This document shows positions 54,190 to 63,567 of a stretch of DNA of 64,000 nt, piece after piece. Position 1 is the first letter of the stretch; the number at the start of each line of letters is the position of its first letter. The notes beneath the pieces were generated by a model. The model worked only from the letters and a program-made list of their open reading frames with translations. It made no database searches and was not told the origin of the DNA. This DNA is from Phycisphaeraceae bacterium (GTDB taxonomy: Bacteria; Planctomycetota; Phycisphaerae; Phycisphaerales; SM1A02), in NCBI GenBank assembly GCA_019636755.1, contig JAHBWZ010000007.1:209998-273997 (forward strand), given 5' to 3'. A program made the position numbers and the translations under genes.

Positions 54190-55099
54190 GGCATACGTCG
54201 AGACCGTTCGGCTCCTGCTCACTGTCGCGCCTGAGGTGTTCCGCGGCGGCGTGTTCGCCATGAAGGGCGGCACGGCGCTCAACCTCTTCGTGCACGACAT
54301 GCCGAGACTATCGGTGGACATCGACCTCGCGTATCCCGCCTGGGCGACGCCTCGCGACAAGGCGCTGCGGGCAATCGCGGGCGAACTCGCATCGATCGCG
54401 CAGCGGCTGGAGCGGCTCGGGCTCGCGGTGCGGTCGATCGCGGCCGCCGGTCTCGGCGAGAGCAAGTTACTGATCGAGCGCGCGGGCGCCCAGGTGAAGG
54501 TCGAGGCAAACCTCGTCTTCCTCGGCACCGTCCGGCCGGTCGAACGCCGGTCGCTCGCTCCGCGCGCGGCGGAACTGTTCAGCGCCGAGCTCTCGGTGCC
54601 GTCGCTCGCCCTCGACGAGCTCTACGGCAGCAAGCTCGTCGCGGCGCTCGACCGCCAGCATCCGCGAGATCTCTTCGACGTCTTGCGCATGTACGAGGCG
54701 CACGGACTGACCGACGCCGCGATCGAGTGCTTCGTGCTCTACCTCGCCGGCCACAACCGCCCGATGCACGAAGTGCTCGTCCCGCGCCGCAGAGACATCG
54801 CCCAGGAGTTCGAGTCGTCGTTCGCGGGGATGACCCGCGAGCCGATCGAGCTCGAGGCACTCGAAAAAGCGCGCGACCGCCTGCTGGCGGACCTGCCGAG
54901 CCGGCTGACCGCCAAGCAGCGAGCGTTCCTCATCGGCCTGGCCCGGGCCGAGCCCGACTGGTCGCTCGTCGCGTGCCCGCACGCGGGCGATCTGCCGGCG
55001 ATCCGGTGGCGGCTTCAGAATCTGGAGGAGTTCAAGTCGAAGCGCCCGGACCAGTTCGAGCGACAGGTGAGGGCGCTGGAGGACGCGCTTGGCGGGTGA
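54182..55099 (+). CDS. abiEii: AbiEii-type nucleotidyltransferase toxin
   Basis: A 305-residue nucleotidyltransferase. FAMKGGTALNLFVHDMPRLS, then VDIDLAYP, holds the GG and DxDL motifs of the AbiEii/DUF1814 fold. LDELYGSKLVAALDRQHPRD and LFDVLRMYE form the second conserved block. AbiEii/MenT-like toxins add nucleotides to tRNA or otherwise arrest growth during phage infection. It is downstream of, and overlaps, its antitoxin. Confidence 0.93.
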   Translation: MDKAYVETVRLLLTVAPEVFRGGVFAMKGGTALNLFVHDMPRLSVDIDLAYPAWATPRDKALRAIAGELASIAQRLERLGLAVRSIAAAGLGESKLLIERAGAQVKVEANLVFLGTVRPVERRSLAPRAAELFSAELSVPSLALDELYGSKLVAALDRQHPRDLFDVLRMYEAHGLTDAAIECFVLYLAGHNRPMHEVLVPRRRDIAQEFESSFAGMTREPIELEALEKARDRLLADLPSRLTAKQRAFLIGLARAEPDWSLVACPHAGDLPAIRWRLQNLEEFKSKRPDQFERQVRALEDALGG

Positions 55100-55502
55100 G
55101 GAGCCGTTGGCCCGAGTGCTTTGACTCCCCGCTCGGCTTCGGCAGAAGAGCGAATCTGGCCGCACGATCCAAACGGGCCCAGCAGACGCTTCCCTCTGAC
55201 CATCTGCGGCTTCCGACACCCGACGAACTGACGAAACCGGCCTTGGTGGCTTCAGCAGGCCGATTCTTCCAGCGTTCCGTCGAGGCCAGCCCGGCCACGG
55301 GTCCTCCCGGGCCGAGGTCGCATCCTCACGCCCGCGGGAACAGCCGCGAGGGTAGACAGACTTTCTTTCGGCTGTCCGGATTTCTCGCCGGCCACGGACG
55401 GGCATCCGCAGTCGCGGTCGAGCCGCGCCCTTTGGACGCTCGCGAGCCTGGCCGTGATACTTGCGGGCCCCCGCCCAAGCGCGCGGGCGCGAGGCGATGC
55501 TG
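55100..55502. other. Spacer before the NACHT gene, possible mobile-element debris
   Basis: About 400 nt without a convincing gene. On the reverse strand a frame reading RPAEATKAGFVSSSGVGSRR at 55230-55290 resembles the degenerate KPTKPGFVSF-type peptides found in ORFs next to planctomycete integrases. This is a weak impression only. Confidence 0.35.
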
Positions 55503-58500
55503 ATGACGGACGGTCCGAGACAACCCGAGGCTCCCCCAGGCCGTTGGCCGATTGAGCGGCGATGGCTGCACATCCGGCGCGGCAACGAGCCCCAGGCGAT
55601 CGCGACCCCCGAGCTCAAGGACATACCGGCACTGGCGTTGCTCGGGCCGGCTGGCTCCGGCAAGACGACCGAGGCGAGGCGCCTCGCCCAGTTGGAGCGA
55701 GCGGATGGTCGACTTGTCCGGGAGTGCCGCCTGGCAGACTACTCTGGCTCGGTCGACGAGCTCCGTCACGAACTCGACCGACTCACTGACCGGGCGAATG
55801 CCACGACCTCGATCTACCTCGACGCGCTCGACGAAGCGATGGTCCCGCTCCGCCGCGCTTGGCGAGTAATCGCCTCGTGGATCGATGAGCGGCTCGTGCC
55901 GATCGGTGCCTCGGTCCGGATCACATGCCGTTCCGCCGTGTGGCCTGCTGGCCTCGCCAGTGAGTTTGCTGACGCCGAAGACGGGGCCGCCAGATCGGGC
56001 ACGGCGTTCCTGCAGCCGCTGGACACCGACGACGTCATCGCCGCCGCGACATCCGCGGGCCTCGATGGCGCGGCATTCATGGAGCAGGTGCGCCGATTCA
56101 GGGCGGACGCGCTTGCATCGAATCCCCTCACACTCGAGCTGCTGATCAGGCTGAGTCGGCGCGGCGATCTCCCCACGTCCCTCGGCGAACTCTTTGATCG
56201 CGGCATGCGGGAGCTGGCTGAGGATCGCTACGAACGCTTCGAGTTGGAGACGGCCCTGCGATTGTCGCCGGAAGAGATCCTGGGGGCCGCTGAGCGACTC
56301 GCATGCGCGGTCGTTCTGACGGGTCGGGAGACCATCGACCTGTCGAACGGTCCACCACCCGGCCACCTCTCCCCGCAAGAGCTGGAAGCACTGAACGAGG
56401 ACGGGTCGCGCGCCCTGGATCGCGCGACGTTGGCGGTCATCGGCGCCTCGGGTCTGTGTGATTCGGATGCCCCGGCCACATTCAGATTCGCTCACAGGCA
56501 GATCGCGGAGTGTCTTGCGGGGTGCCGGCTCGCGCGCATGCTTCCGCATCAGGCCCGCGGGCTCCTCGCGAATCCAGCAGGAGCGGCCGAGGGCGTCGCG
56601 GGTCCGCTTCGCGAGACGGCAGCGTTCGCTGCGATGCGGAGTGCCGGCATCGCCGAGTGGATCGCCGCAACTGATCCCGAGGTCGTGGGCCTATCGGATG
56701 TCGCCGACGATGAACTGCGAAGAACTGCGGCGCTTGGACTCCTCGATCGCTGTCGGCGGGGCGAGTTGACAGATGCGCAGGTCGGGCGAGGAGAGATCAT
56801 TCTTGATGGACTCCGGTATGAGGGTGCCGAGGCCGACCTGCGGCCGGTGCTGCGCGAACGCGGCCCCGGGTGTGACGACGTCCTGGAGTGTGCAATCGAG
56901 CTGATCGAGACGTGGAAGCTCTCGTCGATGAGCGACGACCTCGCCGACCTGATGCTCGATCACACAGCGCCGCCGCAAGCGAGGAAGTCCGCGGGGTATG
57001 CCCTCGTCAAGATGGGAACGGATGAGGCGAAGGCAAAGACGAGGTCGCTGGTCGCCGGTGGTGCCTGTGACGATCTGGCCGAGCTGAAGGGCCTGGCGCT
57101 CCGGTGCAACTGGCCACAGAATCTGACGATCCCCGAGCTGCTGAATGCGCTCACCGGCCGGCCGAAGTCCAACTTCCACGGCGCCTATGACGGCTTCCTC
57201 TGGGAACTGGAACGATCAGGCTTCAATGCAGGAGGATTCGCTGCCGAGGGGCTCCGTTGGGCTAAATCGCACCTCGGCCGAATGGGGGACACCGATCCAC
57301 TGCACCGCATCGCGGTGCGAGTCGTGCACGATGCCGTCGACCGGCTCGACGAGCCGGGTGTGGTTGCCGAGCTTATGAACATCATGCGACGGTGTGCCTC
57401 GGCACACATCGACTCGCCATTCGGCCCTCTCCGCCGCGCAGGGTTCGTCCGCGCGGATGAGGAGCCCGAGTTGCGGCCCGCGCTCCAGGTGAATCAAGAC
57501 GCGCGGCGCCGACTGATCGATGCACTTGCCTCGAGCTCCATGTCCGAGCGAGATCTCCGGTGGCTCGCCCCGCGAACGCCGCACCTGTGCACGCTCGAGG
57601 ACTTCCCGTGGTTGATTGAACGGGCCTGCGGCGCAGCCCGGCCGATGAAGGAGCGCGAGAACTACCTCCACATCGCTCGCAGCTTGCGCTGGACCTCGGA
57701 CTCGACGTGCGTCGAGGCGTGGCTTGGGGCCCGCGGGAGGGACCCTGTCGGTCGGGTGCTGGACTTCCCGCTCTCGGTCGAGCTTGCCTCGGAGGAGGCA
57801 AACAAGATGCGGGAGCAGTGGGCTCTCATGTACGACCGAGACTCGCCGCGAGAGCCGGTCGCGCTCGATCCGCCTCCGCAGGAGCGCGTTCTCCGGCTGT
57901 TGGAACTCGCTGAGACCAAGGATCCCCGCTTCTTCTTCAATCTCTGCCGTGAGATGACCTTGGAGCCGATGAGCACCCATTACGGCTTCGAGCGATTCCT
58001 CGTGCGCTCACCCGGCTGGGAATCGGCCCCGGAATCGGTTCGACGACGGATTGTCGACGCGGCCAAGCGCTTCCTGATGTCGGAGACCGAGGCGCCTGAA
58101 ATGTGCCGCAAGGAGCCGCTGAACTCCATTCTGCCCGGGGGCATGGCGGCGATCTGGCTGGTGCTGGATGTTGAGTCTGAGTGGCTGGAGAGCCGCGCCA
58201 GTGAATGGTGGAGACTCTGGTGCTGGTACATCCTTCGTGAGCTGCACCCGCATATGCACGAGGAGCCCGAGGAACCAAAGTCGGCCACTGTCGCGATGCT
58301 GCACCGTTGTGCGCCCGATGCAGTGCGCGCGGAACTGATCCGCTTGGCAAGCAACGACGATGGTGGGTCGGCGTCACTACTCTCATCGCTGCTGGAACTC
58401 GCCGAGCCAGTTCTGGATGCCGAGTTGAATCGCGAAATGGTGGAGCGACTCGCCGGCGGCACTGTTCGACCCGACTGCGTCTTCACGGTCGCTGAGTTCA

Positions 58501-59687
58501 TCCTCCGGCGCGATCCCGGCCCAGCTCTCGCGGCGTGCCTGAGCAGACTTGATGCGACCGGTCCGGTCGCCGACGAAACGCCGAGTGTCCAAGTGGCTGT
58601 CGCCCTGCTGAACGAACGAATCCTGGAGTCCTGGGGAGAGGTGAGCCGTTTCGTCGAGCAGAATCCGGAGCACGGCCGTCGCGTGCTTGCTTTGTTCGCT
58701 CATGGTGGGAGGTCGGGCCGGCGCGATGATGATGCACCGGGTCCCATTGCTCGCTTGGATCCCTCTCAACTTGGCCAGCTCGTCGGGTTGCTGCTCGAAT
58801 TCTTTCCGCCCGAGTCCGATCCTGAGTATGAAGGTGCGCACTCTGTCGCGCCTGATGACTCTGCACGGGAACTGCGTAACCAGCTCATCTCAGCCCTCGG
58901 GAACCGCGAGGATCAAGGGGCTGTTGACGCGCTGAAGGACCTCGAGCGGCGATTCGGGGCGAGGTATCCGTGGCTCCGTCGTCCCAGAGCCCGTGCGGAG
59001 CGGGCGCGGCGCCTCTCCCAATGGCTACCGCTGCCGCTCGACGTCATCGGCGAGGTGCTTCGATCGGCGGATGGCCGGCTCGTGCGATCTGAGGATGACG
59101 TCCTTGAGGGCATTCGCCTGGCGATCCAGGGCTACGAACGCCATCTGCGCCAGGAGGGCGCCGATTCCGTCGAGGACCTCTGGAACACCGCAGCGGGACG
59201 AGCGCCTTCACCGAAGGTGGAAGAGCATGTATCGAGCAAGATCTGTGGTGCCATTCGGTCCTACTTCGAGGACCTGGCCATTGCAGCTGACCGCGAGGTG
59301 GAGATTCATCGCCGCGCGGTGCGTGCTGCTGGCGGCGAGCCGGGCTCCGAGCTTGATGTTCTGGTGCAGGTGCCCGCCCGTGGGACCATCCGGGGATCGC
59401 AGATTCGGATTCCCATCGAGGTCAAGCTCTCGCACAACCCGGAGGTCAAGACGGCGATGAAGGCGCAGCTTGTCGACCGGTACATGCCGCAGCTCGGCGC
59501 GATGCACGGGGTGTACGTCGTCGCGTGGATGGACGCGCCGGCGGGCAGCGGCCTGGCGAGCGCCCATCGCCCCAAGTGGGCATCCATCGAGGACGCCGGT
59601 GCAGATCTGAAGCGGCAAGCTGCTGATCTCGCAGAATCGCAGGACGTGACAATCATCCCGATCGTGTTCGACGCTTCGCTCCGCTGA
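55503..59687 (+). CDS. NACHT-like STAND NTPase with HEAT-like region and C-terminal PD-(D/E)XK-like domain
   Basis: A 1394-residue protein. Walker A is LLGPAGSGKTTE (about 47-57), and the NACHT-type Walker B is SIYLDALDEA (about 103-112). ITCR forms the sensor region, and TFRFAHRQIAECLAGCRLA is the end-of-NACHT helix. Helical repeats with HEAT-like periodicity occupy about 400-1200. The last 170 residues have EIHRRAVRAAGGEPGSELDV, D1285, E1306-V-K1308 in RIPIEVKLS, and Q1322 in KAQLVDRYMP: a restriction-endonuclease-like core. GAGG lies 8 nt before the ATG at 55503; an ATG at 55497 is an alternative. It is probably a phage-sensing defence protein that cuts nucleic acid. Confidence 0.8.
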   Translation: MTDGPRQPEAPPGRWPIERRWLHIRRGNEPQAIATPELKDIPALALLGPAGSGKTTEARRLAQLERADGRLVRECRLADYSGSVDELRHELDRLTDRANATTSIYLDALDEAMVPLRRAWRVIASWIDERLVPIGASVRITCRSAVWPAGLASEFADAEDGAARSGTAFLQPLDTDDVIAAATSAGLDGAAFMEQVRRFRADALASNPLTLELLIRLSRRGDLPTSLGELFDRGMRELAEDRYERFELETALRLSPEEILGAAERLACAVVLTGRETIDLSNGPPPGHLSPQELEALNEDGSRALDRATLAVIGASGLCDSDAPATFRFAHRQIAECLAGCRLARMLPHQARGLLANPAGAAEGVAGPLRETAAFAAMRSAGIAEWIAATDPEVVGLSDVADDELRRTAALGLLDRCRRGELTDAQVGRGEIILDGLRYEGAEADLRPVLRERGPGCDDVLECAIELIETWKLSSMSDDLADLMLDHTAPPQARKSAGYALVKMGTDEAKAKTRSLVAGGACDDLAELKGLALRCNWPQNLTIPELLNALTGRPKSNFHGAYDGFLWELERSGFNAGGFAAEGLRWAKSHLGRMGDTDPLHRIAVRVVHDAVDRLDEPGVVAELMNIMRRCASAHIDSPFGPLRRAGFVRADEEPELRPALQVNQDARRRLIDALASSSMSERDLRWLAPRTPHLCTLEDFPWLIERACGAARPMKERENYLHIARSLRWTSDSTCVEAWLGARGRDPVGRVLDFPLSVELASEEANKMREQWALMYDRDSPREPVALDPPPQERVLRLLELAETKDPRFFFNLCREMTLEPMSTHYGFERFLVRSPGWESAPESVRRRIVDAAKRFLMSETEAPEMCRKEPLNSILPGGMAAIWLVLDVESEWLESRASEWWRLWCWYILRELHPHMHEEPEEPKSATVAMLHRCAPDAVRAELIRLASNDDGGSASLLSSLLELAEPVLDAELNREMVERLAGGTVRPDCVFTVAEFILRRDPGPALAACLSRLDATGPVADETPSVQVAVALLNERILESWGEVSRFVEQNPEHGRRVLALFAHGGRSGRRDDDAPGPIARLDPSQLGQLVGLLLEFFPPESDPEYEGAHSVAPDDSARELRNQLISALGNREDQGAVDALKDLERRFGARYPWLRRPRARAERARRLSQWLPLPLDVIGEVLRSADGRLVRSEDDVLEGIRLAIQGYERHLRQEGADSVEDLWNTAAGRAPSPKVEEHVSSKICGAIRSYFEDLAIAADREVEIHRRAVRAAGGEPGSELDVLVQVPARGTIRGSQIRIPIEVKLSHNPEVKTAMKAQLVDRYMPQLGAMHGVYVVAWMDAPAGSGLASAHRPKWASIEDAGADLKRQAADLAESQDVTIIPIVFDASLR

Positions 59688-59699
59688 AGCAACTGACCC

Positions 59700-59924
59700 G
59701 TGGCGCCCCTACCCAATTCCCTGCACGAACTCCGCGACGGCTTCCGCCATGCGATAGATGTCTCCCCAGCCGCGGCCGACAACGCCGTGAAGCGCGTCGG
59801 CATGCTGGTCCGGGGCGTTCGCGCCGGCGAGTACCCGGTACGTCCGGAGCGGCGAAAATGCACCCGCTGTCATTTCAGGCGCATATGCGGGAGCGCGGAC
59901 TGCAATCCAATGGACCTCATGTAG
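59700..59924 (+). pseudogene. Fragment of a PD-(D/E)XK nuclease C-terminus (Cas4/RecB-like Fe-S tail)
   Basis: A 74-residue frame starting with GTG, 12 nt after the NACHT stop. It ends VRAGEYPVRPERRKCTRCHF followed by RRICGSADC. This matches the C-terminal CxxCxxRxxC part of Cas4- and UvrD/AddB-associated nuclease domains, where these cysteines hold a [4Fe-4S] cluster. The upstream cysteine and the nuclease core are missing, so it is a stump. It could be a relic of an older defence gene. Confidence 0.45.
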
Positions 59925-59993
59925 GGCTGCACAGCCTTGTTCTCAAGGGAGTCGCGCATTCAGTGCGGCGCAGGGAACAGGCTCGCCTGCAGT

Positions 59994-60782
59994 TCAGCCT
60001 GCCGGGACGTCCGGCCGTTGCTTCCGGCGGCGCGACGTCGCGGACTCCGGTCGTCCATGGCGCCATGCTTCGAACTCCGGACCGAGGAGATCGAGGATGT
60101 GTTCGGCGTCCAGGTATGCGAGATCCCAGGTTCGCGCGAGTTGAGCGAGGCGGGTGGGGAGGCGGACCTGAATATTGCCAGGAAGCCTGTCCGTCTGGCA
60201 TCCTGATTTCGGTCGCTTGGTCGCTGGGTTCCAATAGAGGCGATCGATCACCTCAAAGTATGCCGGGATGCGCGTTGCAGCCGCCTGCCGCATCGCTCGG
60301 TCCACGATCATGGTGAGTTCGTAGACGTTGCCATCCAGCAGGAGACGATTGAACACCGGCTCACGCTGCATGATCTGCCACGAGATGCAGAGGATGTGCC
60401 GATAGGCGTAAGCGAATCTCCCTGCCTCAAGAACATAGTGGTAGTCATTGCGGACCACCCGCTTCCCGTCCAGCACCGGACAGACGGAGTCAAAGAAGAA
60501 CCCGGTCAGCCATGTCCAGAGGCCGGCGTTGTTCTCCAGGTGGCGATCCGCGATCGGTGCGAGAAGTCCGTGCAGGTACTGTGCGGCCTCCCGCTTTGTC
60601 CGGAAGGGCTGCTCCAGAGCCTCGATCTCCGGCGTCACCGCAGAAGTCTGTCTTGGATCTGTGAGAAGACTCATGCGCCGCTCGCTGATATCCAGCGCTG
60701 GATTCTCACGGAGATCGGCAAGCAGGTGCCGGAATGACGCGATCCCATTCGGTGAAAACTCGCGAAGGCGCATGCTCTTCAT
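59994..60782 (-). CDS. Unrecognised protein, third gene of the GHKL operon (DUF6339-like?)
   Basis: A 262-residue soluble protein. The N-terminal helices lead into TKREAAQYLHGLLAPIADRH, then NNAGLWTWLTGFFFDSVCPV. Next come RNDYHYVLEAGRFAYAYRHI and QREPVFNRLLLDGNVYELTM. The C-terminus is basic (SATSRRRKQRPD). The overall look is that of DUF6339 family proteins, which I associate with GHKL/Z1-type defence loci, but I cannot confirm this. Its ATG overlaps the previous gene by 4 nt (60779-60782). No catalytic motif is evident. Confidence 0.75.
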   Translation of the reverse strand: MKSMRLREFSPNGIASFRHLLADLRENPALDISERRMSLLTDPRQTSAVTPEIEALEQPFRTKREAAQYLHGLLAPIADRHLENNAGLWTWLTGFFFDSVCPVLDGKRVVRNDYHYVLEAGRFAYAYRHILCISWQIMQREPVFNRLLLDGNVYELTMIVDRAMRQAAATRIPAYFEVIDRLYWNPATKRPKSGCQTDRLPGNIQVRLPTRLAQLARTWDLAYLDAEHILDLLGPEFEAWRHGRPESATSRRRKQRPDVPAG

Positions 60783-61564
60783 GGGGCCACCTCCTCGTGT
60801 GAACGAATGCGCGTTGCCAACTGCCAGTGCTCCGCTACGGCGTCAGCGACCTCGGAGATCCACTGGTCCAGCTCGTCTCGCGCGGCAGACATCGACGCTG
60901 TCGCGGCTTCCGGCGGGGCCAGTCCCTCGGGATGGCACAGCTGCGCGAACTCAAGCCAGGTGCTTGTCCAGTGATTGGAGCCCGCTTCGGGCTGCGTGAT
61001 CCCCTCGGCCGTCACGATGCGCTCCAGGACCTGGCGGACAATCTCCGGATAGAGAAGGCCCGCGAATACCGGATCCGCGGCGACCTTCGTCATGATGCCC
61101 GGAATGGCGTCGTTCAGTTGCAGCACCACCTCCTCGGCCGCGAAGAAGAGCCTCCAGACCCGCTCTCCCAACGGGACGAGTTCTGTCGTCAGGAGCGAAA
61201 CGCGCGCGTCCTCCACCTGATCGCGCGTCGGCCGCAGGTCGTCGAGGATTCCCAGGAGACGCCCCGGACGATCCGTCACATCCACGACCTTGACAATGAA
61301 CCGGATGCGCGGTGACGTGATCGAACGGATCGTGCAGTCGCTCACGGGCGCGATCGCCTGGACGGTCCCGAAGTCATATCGCTCGATGAGCGGGGACCCC
61401 GCGGCGACCACCTCCACGAATACGCGCGCATCCGCGGGGAAGCGCTGGGCCGTAAGGTCGACCTCCAGGTCGAAGGTCCTCGGAGGCCCCGGATGGACGC
61501 AGAGGCGTACGGCGTTCTTGGGAATCGACCGCCGCTCCGTGAAGTTCAACCGCCGCCAACTCAA
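60779..61564 (-). CDS. Unrecognised protein, second gene of the GHKL operon
   Basis: A 261-residue soluble protein. The N-terminal 120 residues look beta-rich (VRLCVHPGPPRTFDLEVDLT, RFPADARVFVEVVAAG), like a beta-sandwich. The C-terminal half is helical, ending in ELDQWISEVADAVAEHWQLA. No catalytic motif was seen. It overlaps both neighbouring genes by 4 nt, so it is translated as part of one unit with the ATPase and the third protein. I do not recognise the family. Confidence 0.78.
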   Translation of the reverse strand: MSWRRLNFTERRSIPKNAVRLCVHPGPPRTFDLEVDLTAQRFPADARVFVEVVAAGSPLIERYDFGTVQAIAPVSDCTIRSITSPRIRFIVKVVDVTDRPGRLLGILDDLRPTRDQVEDARVSLLTTELVPLGERVWRLFFAAEEVVLQLNDAIPGIMTKVAADPVFAGLLYPEIVRQVLERIVTAEGITQPEAGSNHWTSTWLEFAQLCHPEGLAPPEAATASMSAARDELDQWISEVADAVAEHWQLATRIRSHEEVAP

Positions 61565-63567
61565 GAATCCGCCTCCTCGTCCGCACCATCTGCACCAGCC
61601 GCTGCCGGAACGTTCACATCGTCTATGCGCACGTAGAGATCAACGTTGCGATCGAACCCACGGGCGCGCACGTCCAGCGGATGACTTGTCGGGATCAGTT
61701 CCAGGGAGTTCCCGTCGAGAAAGCGGTACACGGCCCCTTGGACGTCCGTATGGATGTCGGTGCTGCTTCGCAGATCAAAGTCCGCGGGAGTCCAGTCAGG
61801 TACCGGATTCGTCCTGCCATTGTCATAAGCAAGGGTGAGAACGATCGGCGCGCCGAGCGGAAGCATCTCCGGTGCGCGCGAGCGAAGTCGGAATCCATCG
61901 GAGAGTCCCGTCAGTTCATACCACTTCTCCGATGCGCGATCGATCACCGGAGCCAGGGTCGGTGGCGGCGTCTCCTGGGAGCCGTTGCGCGTCGCGATGG
62001 CGCCCCCTGACAGCGACGTCCGTGACCGATCAATGCTGAAGATCTCGATCAGGTGCCTGACATCGCGCTGGACGGAACGGTCCGCGAGGAGTTGATGCAG
62101 TTCGGAGAGCGCGCTTCGCGTGAAGAGGAGCGGATCGCGCCACCCGGTGAACTTCTCGTTCGGTCGGCGCTCGTTTGTGTTCCATGACTGGTGGGATGGG
62201 CCCTCGGAGTCGCCGAGTAGCTCGCTGAGGATCGGGTCGGTGACGATGAGCAGGCCACGGATGCCCTTGGCTCTGGTGAGGTAGCGCATGCCGCTGATCG
62301 CCATACCGTCCCGGACATAGACATCCTCGCCGGATCGTTCGGCGATCCTGGGGTCGATCTGAATCGCGACGTCAAAGGACGTTGCGACCGTGCCCTGCGC
62401 GCGGCAGTGCAGCGTCACAGGCACCCGAACGATGACCGCGTCTCCGGCGGCGAAGCTCGTGCGAAGGCGGGCCAGTTGTGCGGGTGCCACCGTGATCTCC
62501 CGCCATCGGTTCGCCCCGGCTGGAGACAGATCAACGGTCTCCACCGTGGCGTGTTCGACCGCCGAGAGGTATGCCCGACAGAGTGCGAGTGGTGGCGCGA
62601 CATGTCGTCGCGTCTGCACCGATCCTGACCAGCCGATCCGGTCGGAGACCGATCGGATGGTCGAGCGGTCCAGGTGGAAGGAAGTACCCGTGGCAGTTTC
62701 GACCTCGACCACGAGGCGCCCCTGCAGGATCGGGACGAAGAAATGCATGATGACGGAACGCGCGATCTCAGGTGGATCGAACACTGTCACGGGCCAGGGA
62801 ATGGCGATCGAGAGCCCCGGCTCGATGGAGTCACGGGAGAAGCCGAAGACCTCGCGCACATGCTCAATCCGCGTGACGTCCTCGATCGGGAGGGCCTGGC
62901 CATCCGTGCCCAAGGTGTCGTGCAGGAATCCCTCTGCAGTGTGTCGGACGCCGCCAAGATCATGCGTGCGAAGAACCGACTGCCCCATCGCCAGGCATCG
63001 GCCATCTTCGGCGCGAACAGTGAGCGCCACGATGGTGTTGATCCGGCTGTTGGCATGCAGGACACTCTTGCCGAGTCCCCAGCGCCCGAGGTCCGTTCCC
63101 TGCTTGCCTGAACGTCCGACGTTCCGGAAGAACCAGTAGAAGCCCTGCCGGGGACCGCTGAAATCCGGTGCGGGATCATCGACGCGGTCGGTGTCGCCGC
63201 CAAGACCGGTCGTCCCGAAGTCCTCGATGACCAGACACTCGCACGCCTGCCCCATCGCATCCGTCAGATACCGTGCGTCGCCGATCGGCTGTACGCCCAG
63301 GTGCGGGCGAAGCCCATCGAAGATGGCGTCCACGCCCTTCGGGCCGGCGGGCGCTGCACGCCGGGAGAACCGGATGCGGACCGGCCCGGAGCGCCGGCCA
63401 TCGCACGCATCCATCGAGTTCTGGACGACCTCGCGCACGAGGGCATCCAATCGACTCAGGGTGTCCGTCTGTGACTCCGCGTCGCTGACGAAGAACTCGG
63501 CCTCAAAGGCCTCGCGCCGGACCTGTGCCTTCGAGAGTGTCGGGAATGTCCATGTCCACGGACGCAT
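61561..63567 (-). CDS. GHKL (Bergerat) ATPase, first gene of an island operon
   Basis: A 668-residue protein. The N box is E46-VVQN50 (REVVQNSMDAC). The G1 box is D116-F-G118-TTG121 in VIEDFGTTGLGG, and the G2 box is G161-RWGLGKS168. A transducer-like region follows (SIEPGLSIAIPWPVTVF onward), and the last 250 residues are beta-rich. The layout resembles GHKL ATPases of MutL/MORC-type defence loci, not HSP90, GyrB or histidine kinases. It would clamp or remodel DNA or a partner in an ATP-dependent way; this is inference. The ATG at 63567 has GGAG upstream. Confidence 0.85.
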   Translation of the reverse strand: MRPWTWTFPTLSKAQVRREAFEAEFFVSDAESQTDTLSRLDALVREVVQNSMDACDGRRSGPVRIRFSRRAAPAGPKGVDAIFDGLRPHLGVQPIGDARYLTDAMGQACECLVIEDFGTTGLGGDTDRVDDPAPDFSGPRQGFYWFFRNVGRSGKQGTDLGRWGLGKSVLHANSRINTIVALTVRAEDGRCLAMGQSVLRTHDLGGVRHTAEGFLHDTLGTDGQALPIEDVTRIEHVREVFGFSRDSIEPGLSIAIPWPVTVFDPPEIARSVIMHFFVPILQGRLVVEVETATGTSFHLDRSTIRSVSDRIGWSGSVQTRRHVAPPLALCRAYLSAVEHATVETVDLSPAGANRWREITVAPAQLARLRTSFAAGDAVIVRVPVTLHCRAQGTVATSFDVAIQIDPRIAERSGEDVYVRDGMAISGMRYLTRAKGIRGLLIVTDPILSELLGDSEGPSHQSWNTNERRPNEKFTGWRDPLLFTRSALSELHQLLADRSVQRDVRHLIEIFSIDRSRTSLSGGAIATRNGSQETPPPTLAPVIDRASEKWYELTGLSDGFRLRSRAPEMLPLGAPIVLTLAYDNGRTNPVPDWTPADFDLRSSTDIHTDVQGAVYRFLDGNSLELIPTSHPLDVRARGFDRNVDLYVRIDDVNVPAAAGADGADEEADS

